Assembly: GCA_903875135.1 (NCBI GenBank)
Contig: CAIQUZ010000046.1
Coordinates: forward strand, 1 to 46,225
Length of the DNA stretch: 46,225 nucleotides
Source: an uncultured beta proteobacterium
GTDB taxonomy: Bacteria > Pseudomonadota > Gammaproteobacteria > Burkholderiales > Burkholderiaceae
Reading direction: 5' to 3'
In this document: piece by piece, positions 26,947 to 35,967 of the stretch
How positions within the stretch are numbered: the stretch's first letter is position 1
Layout: each line of letters opens with the position of its first letter
The notes under the pieces: generated by a model
What the model was told of the DNA's origin: nothing
What the model saw: only the letters and a program-made list of their open reading frames with translations
Databases searched by the model: none
Translations under genes and position numbers: made by a program

Positions 26947-27594
26947 ATGGCTTGGACAAAAGATCAAATGGCAGCAAGAGCTGCCCAAGAATTAAAAGAT
27001 GGCTTTTACGTCAATCTTGGCATTGGCTTACCAACTTTAGTAGCGAACCACATTCCGCCGGGGATGGAAGTTTGGTTGCAATCGGAAAACGGACTCATGG
27101 GCATTGGTCCATTTCCGCTGGAGAGCGAAGTGGACGCCGATTTAATCAATGCGGGTAAACAAACGGTAACTACTTTACCGGGATCGTCGATTTTTTCATC
27201 GGCAGATTCGTTTGGTATGATTCGTGGTGGCAAGATTAACATCGCTATTTTAGGTGCGATGCAAGTTAGCGCATCAGGTGACCTCGCCAATTGGATGATT
27301 CCTGGTAAGGTTGTCAAAGGTATGGGTGGTGCGATGGATCTCGTGGCTGGTGTGAAGCACGTCATCGTGGTGATGGAGCACGTTGCCAGAAAGAAAGACG
27401 GCACTGAAGACTTCAAGATCTTGCCGGAGTGTACTTTGCCATTGACCGGACTCAAGGTCGTTGATCAGATTATTACCGACCTGTGCGTGCTTGATGTCAC
27501 ACCAACGGGCTTGCGCTTATCTGAGTTAGCACCAGGGGTGACGGTTGAAGAAGTGATTGCCAAGACACCCGCTAAATTAGAGATTGGTGTGTAA
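26947..27594 (+). CDS. scoB: 3-oxoacid CoA-transferase subunit B
   Basis: The 215-residue beta subunit carries the active-site glutamate Glu47 in the SENG motif ([13 protein letters not shown]), which forms the covalent CoA thioester. Other marks are [17 protein letters not shown] and [22 protein letters not shown] lies upstream of the ATG. It forms the enzyme with the preceding subunit A; the CDF gene follows after only 3 nt. Confidence 0.96.
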   Translation: MAWTKDQMAARAAQELKDGFYVNLGIGLPTLVANHIPPGMEVWLQSENGLMGIGPFPLESEVDADLINAGKQTVTTLPGSSIFSSADSFGMIRGGKINIAILGAMQVSASGDLANWMIPGKVVKGMGGAMDLVAGVKHVIVVMEHVARKKDGTEDFKILPECTLPLTGLKVVDQIITDLCVLDVTPTGLRLSELAPGVTVEEVIAKTPAKLEIGV

Positions 27595-27597
27595 CGG

Positions 27598-28560
27598 ATG
27601 AGGCCTGGACACTCTCATTCGCATCCTAACGAGAGTGTCTCCGCAACAGAATTCCACGCGCATAAAGATGGTGACTCGCATCATTCGCATGCCAAAGAGA
27701 TCACCAGTCAAACGGTTCTCACCATTGCCTTAGCCATCACGCTAACTTTTGCTGTGCTCGAGTTTTTAGCCGGTATTTATGCTAACTCCCTAGCATTGAT
27801 TTCGGATGCGGGACACATGGTCACTGACGCGGCCGGATTATTTTTAGCGGTCATTGCGCAGTATGTTGCCAAACGGCCACCGTCGAGTCGTTATTCTTTT
27901 GGCTTTGGCAGGGCAGAAGGCTTAGCGGCTTTTTTAAATGGGGTTTCGATTGCCGGATTAATTGTCTGGATTACTTATGAGGCGATTCATCGACTCTTAA
28001 TTACTGCGCATGAGGTCGCTGGTGGTACGGTGACCTTGATGGCGATTGTTGGCGTTGTTGTCAATCTGGTTGTGGCGTATTTACTCTCACGCAATAACCA
28101 TAGTATGAATACTAAAGCAGCCATGATCCATGTCATGGGCGATTTATTAGCCTCCATTGCGGCTCTGATTGCTGGACTTGTGATTCAGTACACGGGGTGG
28201 ATGCAAATCGATCCGATTTTATCCTTAGTGGTTTGTGTCTTGTTACTGCGTTCCACCATCAGTATTCTGAAAGAGTCGTATCACTTTCTGATGAAAGGTG
28301 TGCCGCTGCATATTGACTACATCAAGGTCGGTGAAGACTTGATCAAAGTTCCCGGAGTGATGGCAGTGCATGATTTACATGTTTGGGAGATGACGCCAGG
28401 ATTTCCGGCACTCATTGGTCATATTGAAATCGATGATTTACACAACTGGCCTCATACCATGAATGCGATACGCGCGATGTTGATCCAAAACCACGGTATA
28501 GACCATGTCACGCTTCAGCCCGAAGTTACACCGACGTCTGCACCGGCACTAGCCTCATGA
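27598..28560 (+). CDS. Cation diffusion facilitator (CzcD/ZitB-like) metal exporter
   Basis: A 320-residue inner-membrane exporter of Zn2+ or similar ions, driven by protons. The N-terminus is histidine-rich (HSHSHP, then AHKDGDSHHSHAKE), a cytosolic metal-collecting tail. Six helices follow, with metal-site signatures SDAGHMVTDA in helix 2 and HVMGDLLAS in helix 5, then a C-terminal ferredoxin-like domain (VHDLHVWEMTPGFPALIGHIE). The start is only 3 nt after scoB and overlaps the next gene by 4 nt, so it is cotranscribed with genes of unrelated function. Confidence 0.93.
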   Translation: MRPGHSHSHPNESVSATEFHAHKDGDSHHSHAKEITSQTVLTIALAITLTFAVLEFLAGIYANSLALISDAGHMVTDAAGLFLAVIAQYVAKRPPSSRYSFGFGRAEGLAAFLNGVSIAGLIVWITYEAIHRLLITAHEVAGGTVTLMAIVGVVVNLVVAYLLSRNNHSMNTKAAMIHVMGDLLASIAALIAGLVIQYTGWMQIDPILSLVVCVLLLRSTISILKESYHFLMKGVPLHIDYIKVGEDLIKVPGVMAVHDLHVWEMTPGFPALIGHIEIDDLHNWPHTMNAIRAMLIQNHGIDHVTLQPEVTPTSAPALAS

Positions 28561-29543
28561 AAACATCTTGGTGGTACAAAGTTAAAGCGGTCTTGAGTGC
28601 ACCAAAGTCTCAGACCCCAACCCCAGTTGTTCCTCATTCTTCTGCAGCGGTGGTAACACCCATCGTTCGTGAACCCTTTACACCGCGGGATAGTGTCACA
28701 CGGTATGTGCAGTGTATTAGTTCCGCAGGTTTACACCGCATGGCCTATAGTGCTTGGGGTGATCCTTCTAATCCCAAGGTTTTATTATGCGTTCATGGGC
28801 TAACGAGAAGGGGTAGTGACTTTGCTGTTTTAGCCCGCGCCATGTCAGATCGATACTACGTGGTTTGTCCGGATGTGGTTGGTCGTGGTAATTCTGATGG
28901 CTTAGCTAATCCCATGTTGTATGGTGTGCCTCAATACGTCAGTGACATGGTCACGCTCATTGCTCATCTCCAGCCACAGCAACTCGATTGGTTTGGTACA
29001 TCGATGGGTGGCTTGATTGGGATGGTACTGGCTGGCATCGATCAGCAACCCATTAGAAAACTTTTACTCAATGATGTAGGCCCCAGAATTGATCCAGCAT
29101 TTTTTATCCGACTCATGCAATACCTCTCCAAGCCAGTGGTCTTTGACACGCAAGAGAAGGGTCTAGAGTATGCCAATTTGCTCACAACGACCTTTGGTAG
29201 GCATACTCCTGAGCAATTACGTGAACTCAATTTGCCGCAAATCGTCTATAAAGACGGCGCATGGCGCTTGCATTACGATCCGCAAATCAATGTACCCATT
29301 ATGGCGACCAATCCGATGACTGCGCTGGCTGGAGAAAAGGCCTTGTGGCAGAGTTTTGATGCCATCAAAATCCCCACTCTGATTGTACGTGGGGCAGAGT
29401 CAGATTTATTAGCCCCGGCCACTGTTGCTGAGATGTGTCAGCGCAACCGAAATGCCATAGCCATTGAAGTCCCAGAAGCGGGACATGCACCTGCATTTAT
29501 TTTGCCGAATCAACTACAAATTGCCAGGGATTTTTTTCAGTAA
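28557..29543 (+). CDS. Alpha/beta hydrolase
   Basis: The 328-residue protein has the hydrolase core: oxyanion region CVHGLTRRGSDF, nucleophile Ser149 in GTSMGG, acid candidate in the GAESDLL segment, and catalytic His310 in EAGHAP. A poorly conserved N-terminal extension of about 55 residues rich in Pro, Thr and Val precedes it, with no obvious signal peptide. It is coupled to the CDF gene by an ATGA overlap. The substrate is unknown; an ester or thioester is likely. Confidence 0.9.
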   Translation: MKTSWWYKVKAVLSAPKSQTPTPVVPHSSAAVVTPIVREPFTPRDSVTRYVQCISSAGLHRMAYSAWGDPSNPKVLLCVHGLTRRGSDFAVLARAMSDRYYVVCPDVVGRGNSDGLANPMLYGVPQYVSDMVTLIAHLQPQQLDWFGTSMGGLIGMVLAGIDQQPIRKLLLNDVGPRIDPAFFIRLMQYLSKPVVFDTQEKGLEYANLLTTTFGRHTPEQLRELNLPQIVYKDGAWRLHYDPQINVPIMATNPMTALAGEKALWQSFDAIKIPTLIVRGAESDLLAPATVAEMCQRNRNAIAIEVPEAGHAPAFILPNQLQIARDFFQ

Positions 29544-29544
29544 T

Positions 29545-29573
29545 TTGAATCGAATGATTAATTGGTTTACATT
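29545..29573 (+). promoter_or_regulatory. Candidate relA promoter
   Basis: TTGAAT (29545-29550) and TACATT (29568-29573) are 17 nt apart, each matching the consensus at 4/6. The -10 ends only 6 nt before the relA ATG at 29580, so a leaderless or nearly leaderless mRNA is possible. An AGG adjoins the ATG too closely to act as a Shine-Dalgarno. Confidence 0.3.
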
Positions 29574-29579
29574 CATAGG

Positions 29580-31520
29580 ATGAGTGCAACAATTCCATCA
29601 TCCATTGATGTTGAAAATCCCCTAGAGTCACTGACATGGTTTGGTGAGCCAAAAGAGCATCATCAAGCTGGTATGCTCGATATTGCTAAAACACTGTTTT
29701 TAGATGAAGCGACGCAACAAGCTATTACGTATTTATATCGTCAAGAGAGCAGCACCAAACTTCAGGCAGAATTTGGCGCGGAGATCACTGAACTGATTAA
29801 AAGTTTTCAGGCGCTAGAAGCCACCAGAGGGAAGGCGGCTACTGGTCAGGTGGAGTCCTTACGAAAAATGTTGCTCGCCTTCTCTCAGGACTTGCGTGTG
29901 GTTTTGATGTACCTTGTTTCAAGGTTACAGACCTTACGCTGGATCACACTACAAAAGATTGAAGTTGATGAACAATGGGCCACAGAGATTTTGGAGATTG
30001 ACGCCGCTTTGGCGAATCGATTAGGGATTTGGCAACTTAAATGGGAGATGGAGGATTTAGCATTTCGGACATTAAAGCCATTGGATTATCGCGACATCGC
30101 GGGCTTACTCGATCAGAAGCGAGATCAACGTCAAGGCTTTGTCAACAAGGTCATGCAGCAGTTGCAAGAGCAGATCAAGATTCATCATATTGAAGGACAG
30201 GTCCAAGGACGACCCAAACATATCTATAGTATTTGGAAAAAAATGCAAGGTAAGTCTTTAGACTTTTCGCGTTTGCATGACGTTAGTGCCTTGCGTGTCT
30301 TAGTCAACTCTATTGAAGATTGTTATGCTGTGCTCGGGATGGTTCATGATGTTTGGACACCGGTAGATCAAGAGTTAGATGACTACATCGCCAAGCCTAA
30401 GCCCAACGGTTACCAGTCCTTGCACACCGTCGTCAAAGACGCGCAAGGGATTGCTTTTGAGATTCAGATTAGAACCCAAGACATGCACCATCAAGCAGAA
30501 TTTGGTTTGGCTGCGCATTGGCGTTACAAAGAGGGTGCTGTTACCAGTGGCAAAGGCACGATTAGTGACGCGGCGTTGTATGAGCAGCGGATTGCTTGGG
30601 CACGCCAGTTAATTTCTTGGAAAGAAGAAGCTTGGGAGCAGATTAAAGGACAAACCATTGATGATCATGTCTATGCCCTGACACCTCTGGGTCGGGTGAT
30701 TGCGTTGGATAAAAATTCCACGCCGCTCGATTTTGCTTACGCTGTGCACACTAATATTGGACATCGTTGCCGGGGTGCCAAGATTGATGGCGTCATGGTT
30801 CCACTCGATACCATGGTTAAAAGTGGGCAGACTATTGAGATTATTACCATCAAAAATGGCGGACCTTCGCGAGATTGGTTGCTTGCTGATAAAGCCTATC
30901 TCGCCTCGCATCGAGCCAAGAGCAAGGTCAGGGCTTGGTTTCATGCGCAAGAATCCTTAGAGGCTAAAGATACCAAAGAAACGAAAGATAGCAAAGACAC
31001 CAAGCTAGAAAAAGAAATCGATGAACCTCTTCCCGAAATTCTGTTGCGGCCCTCTAAGCGAAAGAATGATAGTGGCGACATTTTGGTGGTCGGTGTGGAT
31101 TCTCTCATGACGCAATTATCCAAATGTTGCCGTCCAGTACCTCCGGATGAAATTAGTGGCTTTGTGACCAAAGGGCGCGGGGTTTCCATCCACCGACAAA
31201 ATTGCAACACGCTCCAACAACTGCTCACACGTGCCCCTGAGCGGATCATTAAAACAGCTTGGGGGACGCATTCGATCGACGCCAAATCCTTATTTGCGGT
31301 GGAGATTCATGTGTTAGCCATTGATCGGCAAGGGTTATTAAGAGATATTTCAGAAGTGTTTTCTAAGCTCAGAATCAATGTAATTGGGGTAAAAACACTA
31401 TCGAGTAAAGGTATGGCCACGATGAGTTTTTCGATTGAAGTACACCATGTTGGCGACATCCAAACCGCCCTAAATATACTTTATGAAGTAAAAGGGGTGA
31501 CAGAAGTGAGTCGTCGGTGA
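29580..31520 (+). CDS. relA: RelA-type (p)ppGpp synthetase
   Basis: A 646-residue stringent-response protein. The N-terminal HD hydrolase region is degenerate: I find no HDxxED-type motif, and the segment reads QDLRVVLMYLVSRLQTLRW. The synthetase domain is intact (GRPKHIYSIWKKMQGK, LHDVSALRVLV, KPNGYQSLHT, EIQIRTQDMHHQAE) and carries the RelA-type acidic motif Glu265-Leu-Asp-Asp268 rather than the RxKD motif of bifunctional enzymes. TGS (DHVYALTPLGRVIAL), zinc-finger-like CCRPVPP and ACT domains follow. A short K-D-T repeat lies after the TGS domain (30966). The protein is shorter than E. coli RelA, mainly at the N-terminus. It would make (p)ppGpp on starved ribosomes. Confidence 0.95.
   Translation: MSATIPSSIDVENPLESLTWFGEPKEHHQAGMLDIAKTLFLDEATQQAITYLYRQESSTKLQAEFGAEITELIKSFQALEATRGKAATGQVESLRKMLLAFSQDLRVVLMYLVSRLQTLRWITLQKIEVDEQWATEILEIDAALANRLGIWQLKWEMEDLAFRTLKPLDYRDIAGLLDQKRDQRQGFVNKVMQQLQEQIKIHHIEGQVQGRPKHIYSIWKKMQGKSLDFSRLHDVSALRVLVNSIEDCYAVLGMVHDVWTPVDQELDDYIAKPKPNGYQSLHTVVKDAQGIAFEIQIRTQDMHHQAEFGLAAHWRYKEGAVTSGKGTISDAALYEQRIAWARQLISWKEEAWEQIKGQTIDDHVYALTPLGRVIALDKNSTPLDFAYAVHTNIGHRCRGAKIDGVMVPLDTMVKSGQTIEIITIKNGGPSRDWLLADKAYLASHRAKSKVRAWFHAQESLEAKDTKETKDSKDTKLEKEIDEPLPEILLRPSKRKNDSGDILVVGVDSLMTQLSKCCRPVPPDEISGFVTKGRGVSIHRQNCNTLQQLLTRAPERIIKTAWGTHSIDAKSLFAVEIHVLAIDRQGLLRDISEVFSKLRINVIGVKTLSSKGMATMSFSIEVHHVGDIQTALNILYEVKGVTEVSRR
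30966..31001 (+). repeat. Four tandem 9-nt repeats within relA
   Basis: Units AAAGATACC, AAAGAAACG, AAAGATAGC and AAAGACACC encode (K-D/E-T/S)4 at residues 463-474, in the linker between the TGS domain and the zinc-finger-like region. As in-frame tandem repeats they may expand or contract without disrupting the protein. Confidence 0.7.
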
Positions 31521-31526
31521 TAGAAT
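31497..31526 (+). promoter_or_regulatory. Candidate promoter of tRNA-Val
   Basis: GTGACA (31497-31502) and TAGAAT (31521-31526), separated by 18 nt, each match the sigma-70 consensus at 5/6. They end 12 nt before the tRNA 5' end. The -35 lies inside the 3' end of relA, so the tRNA is probably transcribed on its own. Confidence 0.45.
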
Positions 31527-31538
31527 AGAAGGCTAAAT

Positions 31539-31615
31539 AGGCTCGTAGCTCAGTTGGTTAGAGCACTACCTTGACATGGTAGGGGTCGCTGATTCGAATT
31601 CAGTCGAGCCTACCA
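31539..31615 (+). tRNA. tRNA-Val (anticodon GAC)
   Basis: This 77-nt cloverleaf starts with acceptor strand AGGCTCG pairing with CGAGCCT (31605-31611), then discriminator A and an encoded CCA. The D stem is GCTC/GAGC, the anticodon stem CTACC/GGTAG with loop TTGACAT (anticodon GAC), and the T arm GCTGA-TTCGAAT-TCAGT. It reads valine codons GUC and GUU. A strong terminator begins 8 nt after the CCA. Confidence 0.97.
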
Positions 31616-31622
31616 AACACAT

Positions 31623-31656
31623 AATGCGAAGACTTTAAATAGTCTTCGCATTTTTT
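31623..31656 (+). terminator. Rho-independent terminator after tRNA-Val
   Basis: A perfect 12-bp stem (31623-31634 with 31641-31652) with a 6-nt loop is followed by a run of T. The stem begins with A-T pairs opposite the T tract, so it may also work for leftward transcription, but no gene faces it. Confidence 0.93.
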
Positions 31657-31725
31657 ATACTTCCCAATCTTCGGCTGTATTGAGTTCATTTTTCGTGTTC
31701 AAAGTAAAGCGATGTAAAGTAAGTC

Positions 31726-34179
31726 ATGTCGAATCACCTGATTACTTCATTTTCATTGACACACTCGTGCTATCACTGTCATAGCACCGTATTACCCAAT
31801 GCATCCTTTGAGGAATCGATTGGAGGAGAGGTGCGTTATTTTTGTTGTCCGGGTTGTCTTGCTATTGCTATGACAATTCATCAGCAGGGATTGGATATTT
31901 TTTATACACGGCGCACGCAAGCCAGTCCAAAACCTTTGGCAACGATACATAGTGATCAAATCCCTGAACAACTGTTAGCGTATGACGATCCGTCACTTGT
32001 GGGGCGATATACTCGTCCGGTGCTCGGGACTGATCATCTTGAAAGTACCTTACGTTTAGAAAAAATCCGATGTGCTGCTTGCGTGTGGTTGTGTGAACAA
32101 CACCTTCTCCGGCTGCCTGGTGTTGATGACATACAGATTCACTATGTCACGCAAAGGGCGAGGGTGATCTTTGATCCAAATATCACGAGCCTAGCGCGTT
32201 TACTCTTCGAAATCGAGCGCATTGGTTATGAGGCGTGGCCATTTGAGCCCTCCTTATCGATGGAAAAATCGAAAAAAGAACGACGTCAATTACTCACTCG
32301 TTTGGGAGTAGCTTTATTAGGCATGATGCAAGTCATGATGTATGCCTGGCCGTCTTATATTGGCAGTGGCGACCTCACTCCCGAGTTCCATCTATTGTTA
32401 AGTTGGACGAGTTGGTTATTAACGGTACCGGTCATTTTTTATTCTGCGGCGCCCATTTTTTGGTCGGCTTGGCACAGTATCGGGATGTTTGCCAAAAGTC
32501 ATCAGCTCAATATGGATGTGCCGATTGCTGTTGCACTAGGACTCTCTTTTGTGGCTGGCACAGTCAATACGATGACCGGATCTGGTTCGAGTTACTTTGA
32601 TTCGATCACGATGTTCGTAGCTTTTATTTTGGTAGCGCGCTATGTCGAGCTCTTGGCGCGGCAAGATGCGCAAAGTGGCGCAGAAGCCTTGGCGAAGCAA
32701 TTACCTGCCACGTGTGAACGGTATGTCAATTATCCTCATTCGTCAGAAATTCAGGTGGTGCCAGTCGTTAATTGTCGTATCGGGGATGTCATTCGGGTGG
32801 GTTCGGGTCAGTTGATTCCTATGGATGCGCAGGTACTGCAATCCGAGAGCGCGGTAGATGAGTCCTTATTGACTGGCGAGTCAAGACCCATCCAGAAAAA
32901 TATCGGTGATACGGTGTATGCCGGCACGCACAACATTGTTAATCCACTCCATCTTCAAGTCACAGCCCTTGGTCAATCCACGCGGATTGCTGGTATTGCT
33001 TCTCTGCTAGATCAAGCATTAAGTGCGAAGCCTATTTTATTCAGTAAAACGCAAATGTGGTCTGGTTATTTTGTTATTTTCTTCATGTTGGCGGCAGTAT
33101 TTTCTTCCGCTATGTGGTTATGGATTGATCCTAGTCGAGCGTGGACAGTGTTGATGGCCGTATTGGTTGCGAGTTGTCCTTGTGCGCTCTCGCTTGCCAT
33201 CCCAACCGCGTTGGCAACGTCGCAGGGGACAGCAACGAAACTTGGTTTATTAATTGTGCGTGGTCATGTGATGGAAAGTTTGTCAAAGGCCAGTGATATC
33301 GTCATTGATAAAACGGGCACGATGACACTCGGTGAGCCAGCGCTCTTGATGATTCGCCATCTGCGCCCACATCTGACAGAAGAACAGGTCTTATCGATTG
33401 CTAGTGCTTTAGAGATGGGGCAGACGCATCCTTTAGCGCTAGCTATTCTGCGCGCCGCTAAGATGCGTAACATTACCCCGATGAGTCTTTCACAACCGGT
33501 TCAAAACCATCTAGGTCATGGCCTGAGTTCAGGCCATTATCGTTTGGGAGCATCTGCATGGATGGGAGCCGAACCCATCGAGATGGAAGGGCAGTATGGT
33601 CAAGTGCATTTAAGTGATGAGTTGGGTGTGATGGCGAGCTTGATCTTTTTAGATCAGGTTCGTCCTGGCTTAGACGTCTTTCTGAAAACAGCCGAAGAGC
33701 GCAACATCCACGTGCATTTAATCTCTGGAGATCATCCACAGACTGTCGCATGGTGGGCCAAGCACGTCGGTATCACGACCTATCAAGGGGCTTGTACACC
33801 AGAGCATAAATATCAATATGTACAAACATTACAGCAATCGGGTCGAGTAGTTTTGGCGATTGGTGATGGCGTCAATGATGCTCCATTATTAGCCAGTGCC
33901 GATGTCTCAATTGCGGTTGGGGCTGGAGCGCCACTCGCGATTGCTGGAGCAGATGCAGTTTTGACAGCCCAATCTTTAGCGCCTTTATCGAAGATATTGA
34001 AGTTAGCAGATCGAACACAGTCGATTATCACCATGAATTTAACCTGGGCATTGATTTACAACGTCGGCATGCTACCGGTGGCGATGCTAGGGTGGATTAA
34101 TCCTTGGATTGCGGGGGTTGGTATGTCCTTATCCTCTTTACTTGTGACATTAAATGCTTGGCGATTAAGAAAAGCGTAG
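31726..34179 (+). CDS. ccoI: Copper-transporting P1B-type ATPase for cbb3 assembly (CcoI/FixI)
   Basis: An 817-residue ATPase that exports Cu+ for loading into cbb3 oxidase. The cytosolic N-terminus has a CYHCHS pair at about 15-18 and a CCPGC group typical of CcoI, then an HMA-like domain with CAAC. The translocation motif is Cys484-Pro-Cys486 (SCPCALS), the phosphorylated residue is Asp528 (DKTGT), and the hinge is GDGVNDAPLL. It begins after the tRNA terminator, with no clear Shine-Dalgarno at ATG 31726. It is followed by ccoS and the ccoNOQP operon, as in other Burkholderiales. Confidence 0.95.
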   Translation: MSNHLITSFSLTHSCYHCHSTVLPNASFEESIGGEVRYFCCPGCLAIAMTIHQQGLDIFYTRRTQASPKPLATIHSDQIPEQLLAYDDPSLVGRYTRPVLGTDHLESTLRLEKIRCAACVWLCEQHLLRLPGVDDIQIHYVTQRARVIFDPNITSLARLLFEIERIGYEAWPFEPSLSMEKSKKERRQLLTRLGVALLGMMQVMMYAWPSYIGSGDLTPEFHLLLSWTSWLLTVPVIFYSAAPIFWSAWHSIGMFAKSHQLNMDVPIAVALGLSFVAGTVNTMTGSGSSYFDSITMFVAFILVARYVELLARQDAQSGAEALAKQLPATCERYVNYPHSSEIQVVPVVNCRIGDVIRVGSGQLIPMDAQVLQSESAVDESLLTGESRPIQKNIGDTVYAGTHNIVNPLHLQVTALGQSTRIAGIASLLDQALSAKPILFSKTQMWSGYFVIFFMLAAVFSSAMWLWIDPSRAWTVLMAVLVASCPCALSLAIPTALATSQGTATKLGLLIVRGHVMESLSKASDIVIDKTGTMTLGEPALLMIRHLRPHLTEEQVLSIASALEMGQTHPLALAILRAAKMRNITPMSLSQPVQNHLGHGLSSGHYRLGASAWMGAEPIEMEGQYGQVHLSDELGVMASLIFLDQVRPGLDVFLKTAEERNIHVHLISGDHPQTVAWWAKHVGITTYQGACTPEHKYQYVQTLQQSGRVVLAIGDGVNDAPLLASADVSIAVGAGAPLAIAGADAVLTAQSLAPLSKILKLADRTQSIITMNLTWALIYNVGMLPVAMLGWINPWIAGVGMSLSSLLVTLNAWRLRKA

Positions 34180-34188
34180 ACTGTGCGC

Positions 34189-34338
34189 ATGGATAGTTTA
34201 TATATTCTGATTCCCTTATCCTTGGCCTTGATTGTTGTGATCGTCGTTGTTTTATCTTGGGCGATGAAGAACGATCAATTTGAGGATCTGCAGGGTCCTG
34301 CTGAGTCGATTTTGATGGACGATGACACGCCCAAATAA
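34189..34338 (+). CDS. ccoS: Cbb3-type oxidase assembly protein CcoS
   Basis: This gene of only 49 codons fills the gap between ccoI and ccoN. It encodes MDSLYILIPLSLALIVVIVV, a single transmembrane segment, then SWAMKNDQFEDLQGPAESIL, the conserved CcoS tail, and a stop at 34336-34338. It is needed for cofactor insertion into CcoN in other bacteria. A GTG six bases upstream (34183) is an alternative start. It starts 9 nt after ccoI, so the pair is cotranscribed. Confidence 0.9.
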   Translation: MDSLYILIPLSLALIVVIVVVLSWAMKNDQFEDLQGPAESILMDDDTPK

Positions 34339-34396
34339 GTTTGCAACAACGTATTCTGTTGTTTTTTCTATCTTGTTTTTAATACTTTTGCTCTTT

Positions 34397-34410
34397 TTGA
34401 CTTATATCAA
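34397..34410 (+). promoter_or_regulatory. FNR/ANR box upstream of ccoN
   Basis: TTGAC-TTAT-ATCAA matches the FNR/ANR consensus TTGAT-N4-ATCAA with one mismatch. It lies 72 nt before the ccoN start. A site centred near -41.5 would put the transcription start near 34445, leaving room for the ribosome-binding site. It fits low-oxygen induction of the high-affinity oxidase. Confidence 0.7.
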
Positions 34411-34481
34411 ATGCTCTTTTGGTCATCACAGGAAAATGGCCAATAGTGTTGTTTGTCATCAGTTAGCGAAGAGGAGAAGCC

Positions 34482-35957
34482 ATGGGAATTACCCTGGACC
34501 AAAAACAAGCGTATTTCAATTACAAGATTGTTAGTCAATTTGCCATCGTCACCGTACTTTGGGGAATTGTTGGAATGCTCATAGGTGTGATTTTGGCGGC
34601 GCAGTTGGTTTGGCCAGAAATTACTATGAATATCTCTTGGCTCAGTTATGGTCGACTTCGCCCACTCCACACCAATGCCGTTATTTTTGCTTTTGGTGGT
34701 TCGGCATTATTTGCCACTTCTTACTATATTGTCCAGAGGACTTGTCAGGTTCGCTTGTTCAGTGACAAATTAGCAGCCTTTACATTTTGGGGATGGCAGG
34801 CCGTCATTGTTTCTGCGGCGATTACTTTACCAATGGGCTTATCGACGTCCAAAGAGTATGCCGAACTCGAATGGCCCATTGATATCTTGATTACGGTGGT
34901 TTGGGTCGCTTATGCAGTGGTGTTTTTTGGCACGCTCATGAAACGCAAAACCAAGCATATTTATGTATCGAACTGGTTCTTTGGCGCTTATATTCTGACG
35001 ATTGCGGTACTTCATATTGTCAATAATATTGAAATTCCAGCTGGTTTATTTAAATCGTATTCTGCTTATTCTGGTGCGCAAGATGCGATGATTCAGTGGT
35101 GGTATGGTCATAATGCGGTTGGTTTTTTCTTGACGACTAGCTTTTTAGGCATGATGTATTACTTCATTCCGAAGCAAGCAGAGCGCCCCATTTATTCTTA
35201 CCGATTATCGGTTGTGCACTTTTGGGCGTTGACCTTTACCTATATGTGGGCTGGTCCACACCATCTACAGTACACCTCATTACCGGATTGGACACAGTCC
35301 TTAGGAACGGTATTTTCAATTATTTTGTTAGCGCCATCATGGGGTGGCATGATCAACGGCATTATGACTTTATCGGGTGCCTGGGAAAAGTTACGCCATG
35401 ATCCAATTCTGAAATTTATGGTGGTGTCCTTATCGTTTTACGGTATGTCGACGTTTGAAGGTTCGATGATGTCCATCAAAACTGTCAATGGATTGGCGCA
35501 TTACACCGATTGGATTATTGGCCACGTCCACTCTGGAGCGCTTGGTTGGGTGGCGATGATTTCGATTGGTTCGATGTATTATCTGATTCCACGTTTGGTT
35601 GGCGAAAAAGAAATGTACAGTAAGCGTTTGGTCGAGCTGCATTTTTGGATTGCAACCATTGGCGTGGTGATTTACATTGCCGCCATGTGGATTGCTGGAG
35701 TGATGCAAGGCTTGATGTGGCGTGCCTTTGAGGCAGATGGAACTCTCACTTACTCATTTGTTGAAAGTGTAAAAGCCACGTATCCTTTTTATATTGTGCG
35801 ATTAATTGGTGGCTTCGCCTTCCTCTGTGGCATGTTGCTGATGGCGTTTAACGTTTATAAAACCGTTGGACCCCGGAAATTTATGGATGCGTTGATTCCC
35901 CAAATACCGGTATCTATCCCTAAGTCCATCGGTTTCACACCAACAACTGCTCAATAA
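34482..35957 (+). CDS. ccoN: Cbb3-type cytochrome c oxidase subunit I
   Basis: The 491-residue catalytic haem-copper subunit with about twelve helices. It holds the low-spin haem b and the high-spin haem b3-CuB site; conserved His-rich stretches include [44 protein letters not shown] and [26 protein letters not shown] is the ribosome-binding site. It is the first gene of the ccoNOQP unit and has an FNR-type box upstream. It reduces oxygen at low tension and pumps protons. Confidence 0.97.
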   Translation: MGITLDQKQAYFNYKIVSQFAIVTVLWGIVGMLIGVILAAQLVWPEITMNISWLSYGRLRPLHTNAVIFAFGGSALFATSYYIVQRTCQVRLFSDKLAAFTFWGWQAVIVSAAITLPMGLSTSKEYAELEWPIDILITVVWVAYAVVFFGTLMKRKTKHIYVSNWFFGAYILTIAVLHIVNNIEIPAGLFKSYSAYSGAQDAMIQWWYGHNAVGFFLTTSFLGMMYYFIPKQAERPIYSYRLSVVHFWALTFTYMWAGPHHLQYTSLPDWTQSLGTVFSIILLAPSWGGMINGIMTLSGAWEKLRHDPILKFMVVSLSFYGMSTFEGSMMSIKTVNGLAHYTDWIIGHVHSGALGWVAMISIGSMYYLIPRLVGEKEMYSKRLVELHFWIATIGVVIYIAAMWIAGVMQGLMWRAFEADGTLTYSFVESVKATYPFYIVRLIGGFAFLCGMLLMAFNVYKTVGPRKFMDALIPQIPVSIPKSIGFTPTTAQ

Positions 35958-35967
35958 GGTTTGGACT

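Noticed and set aside
34322..34534. 70-codon frame with a hydrophobic start between ccoS and ccoN
   Set aside because: It overlaps the FNR box, the ccoN leader and the ccoN start in another frame, and resembles no family I know; likely chance.
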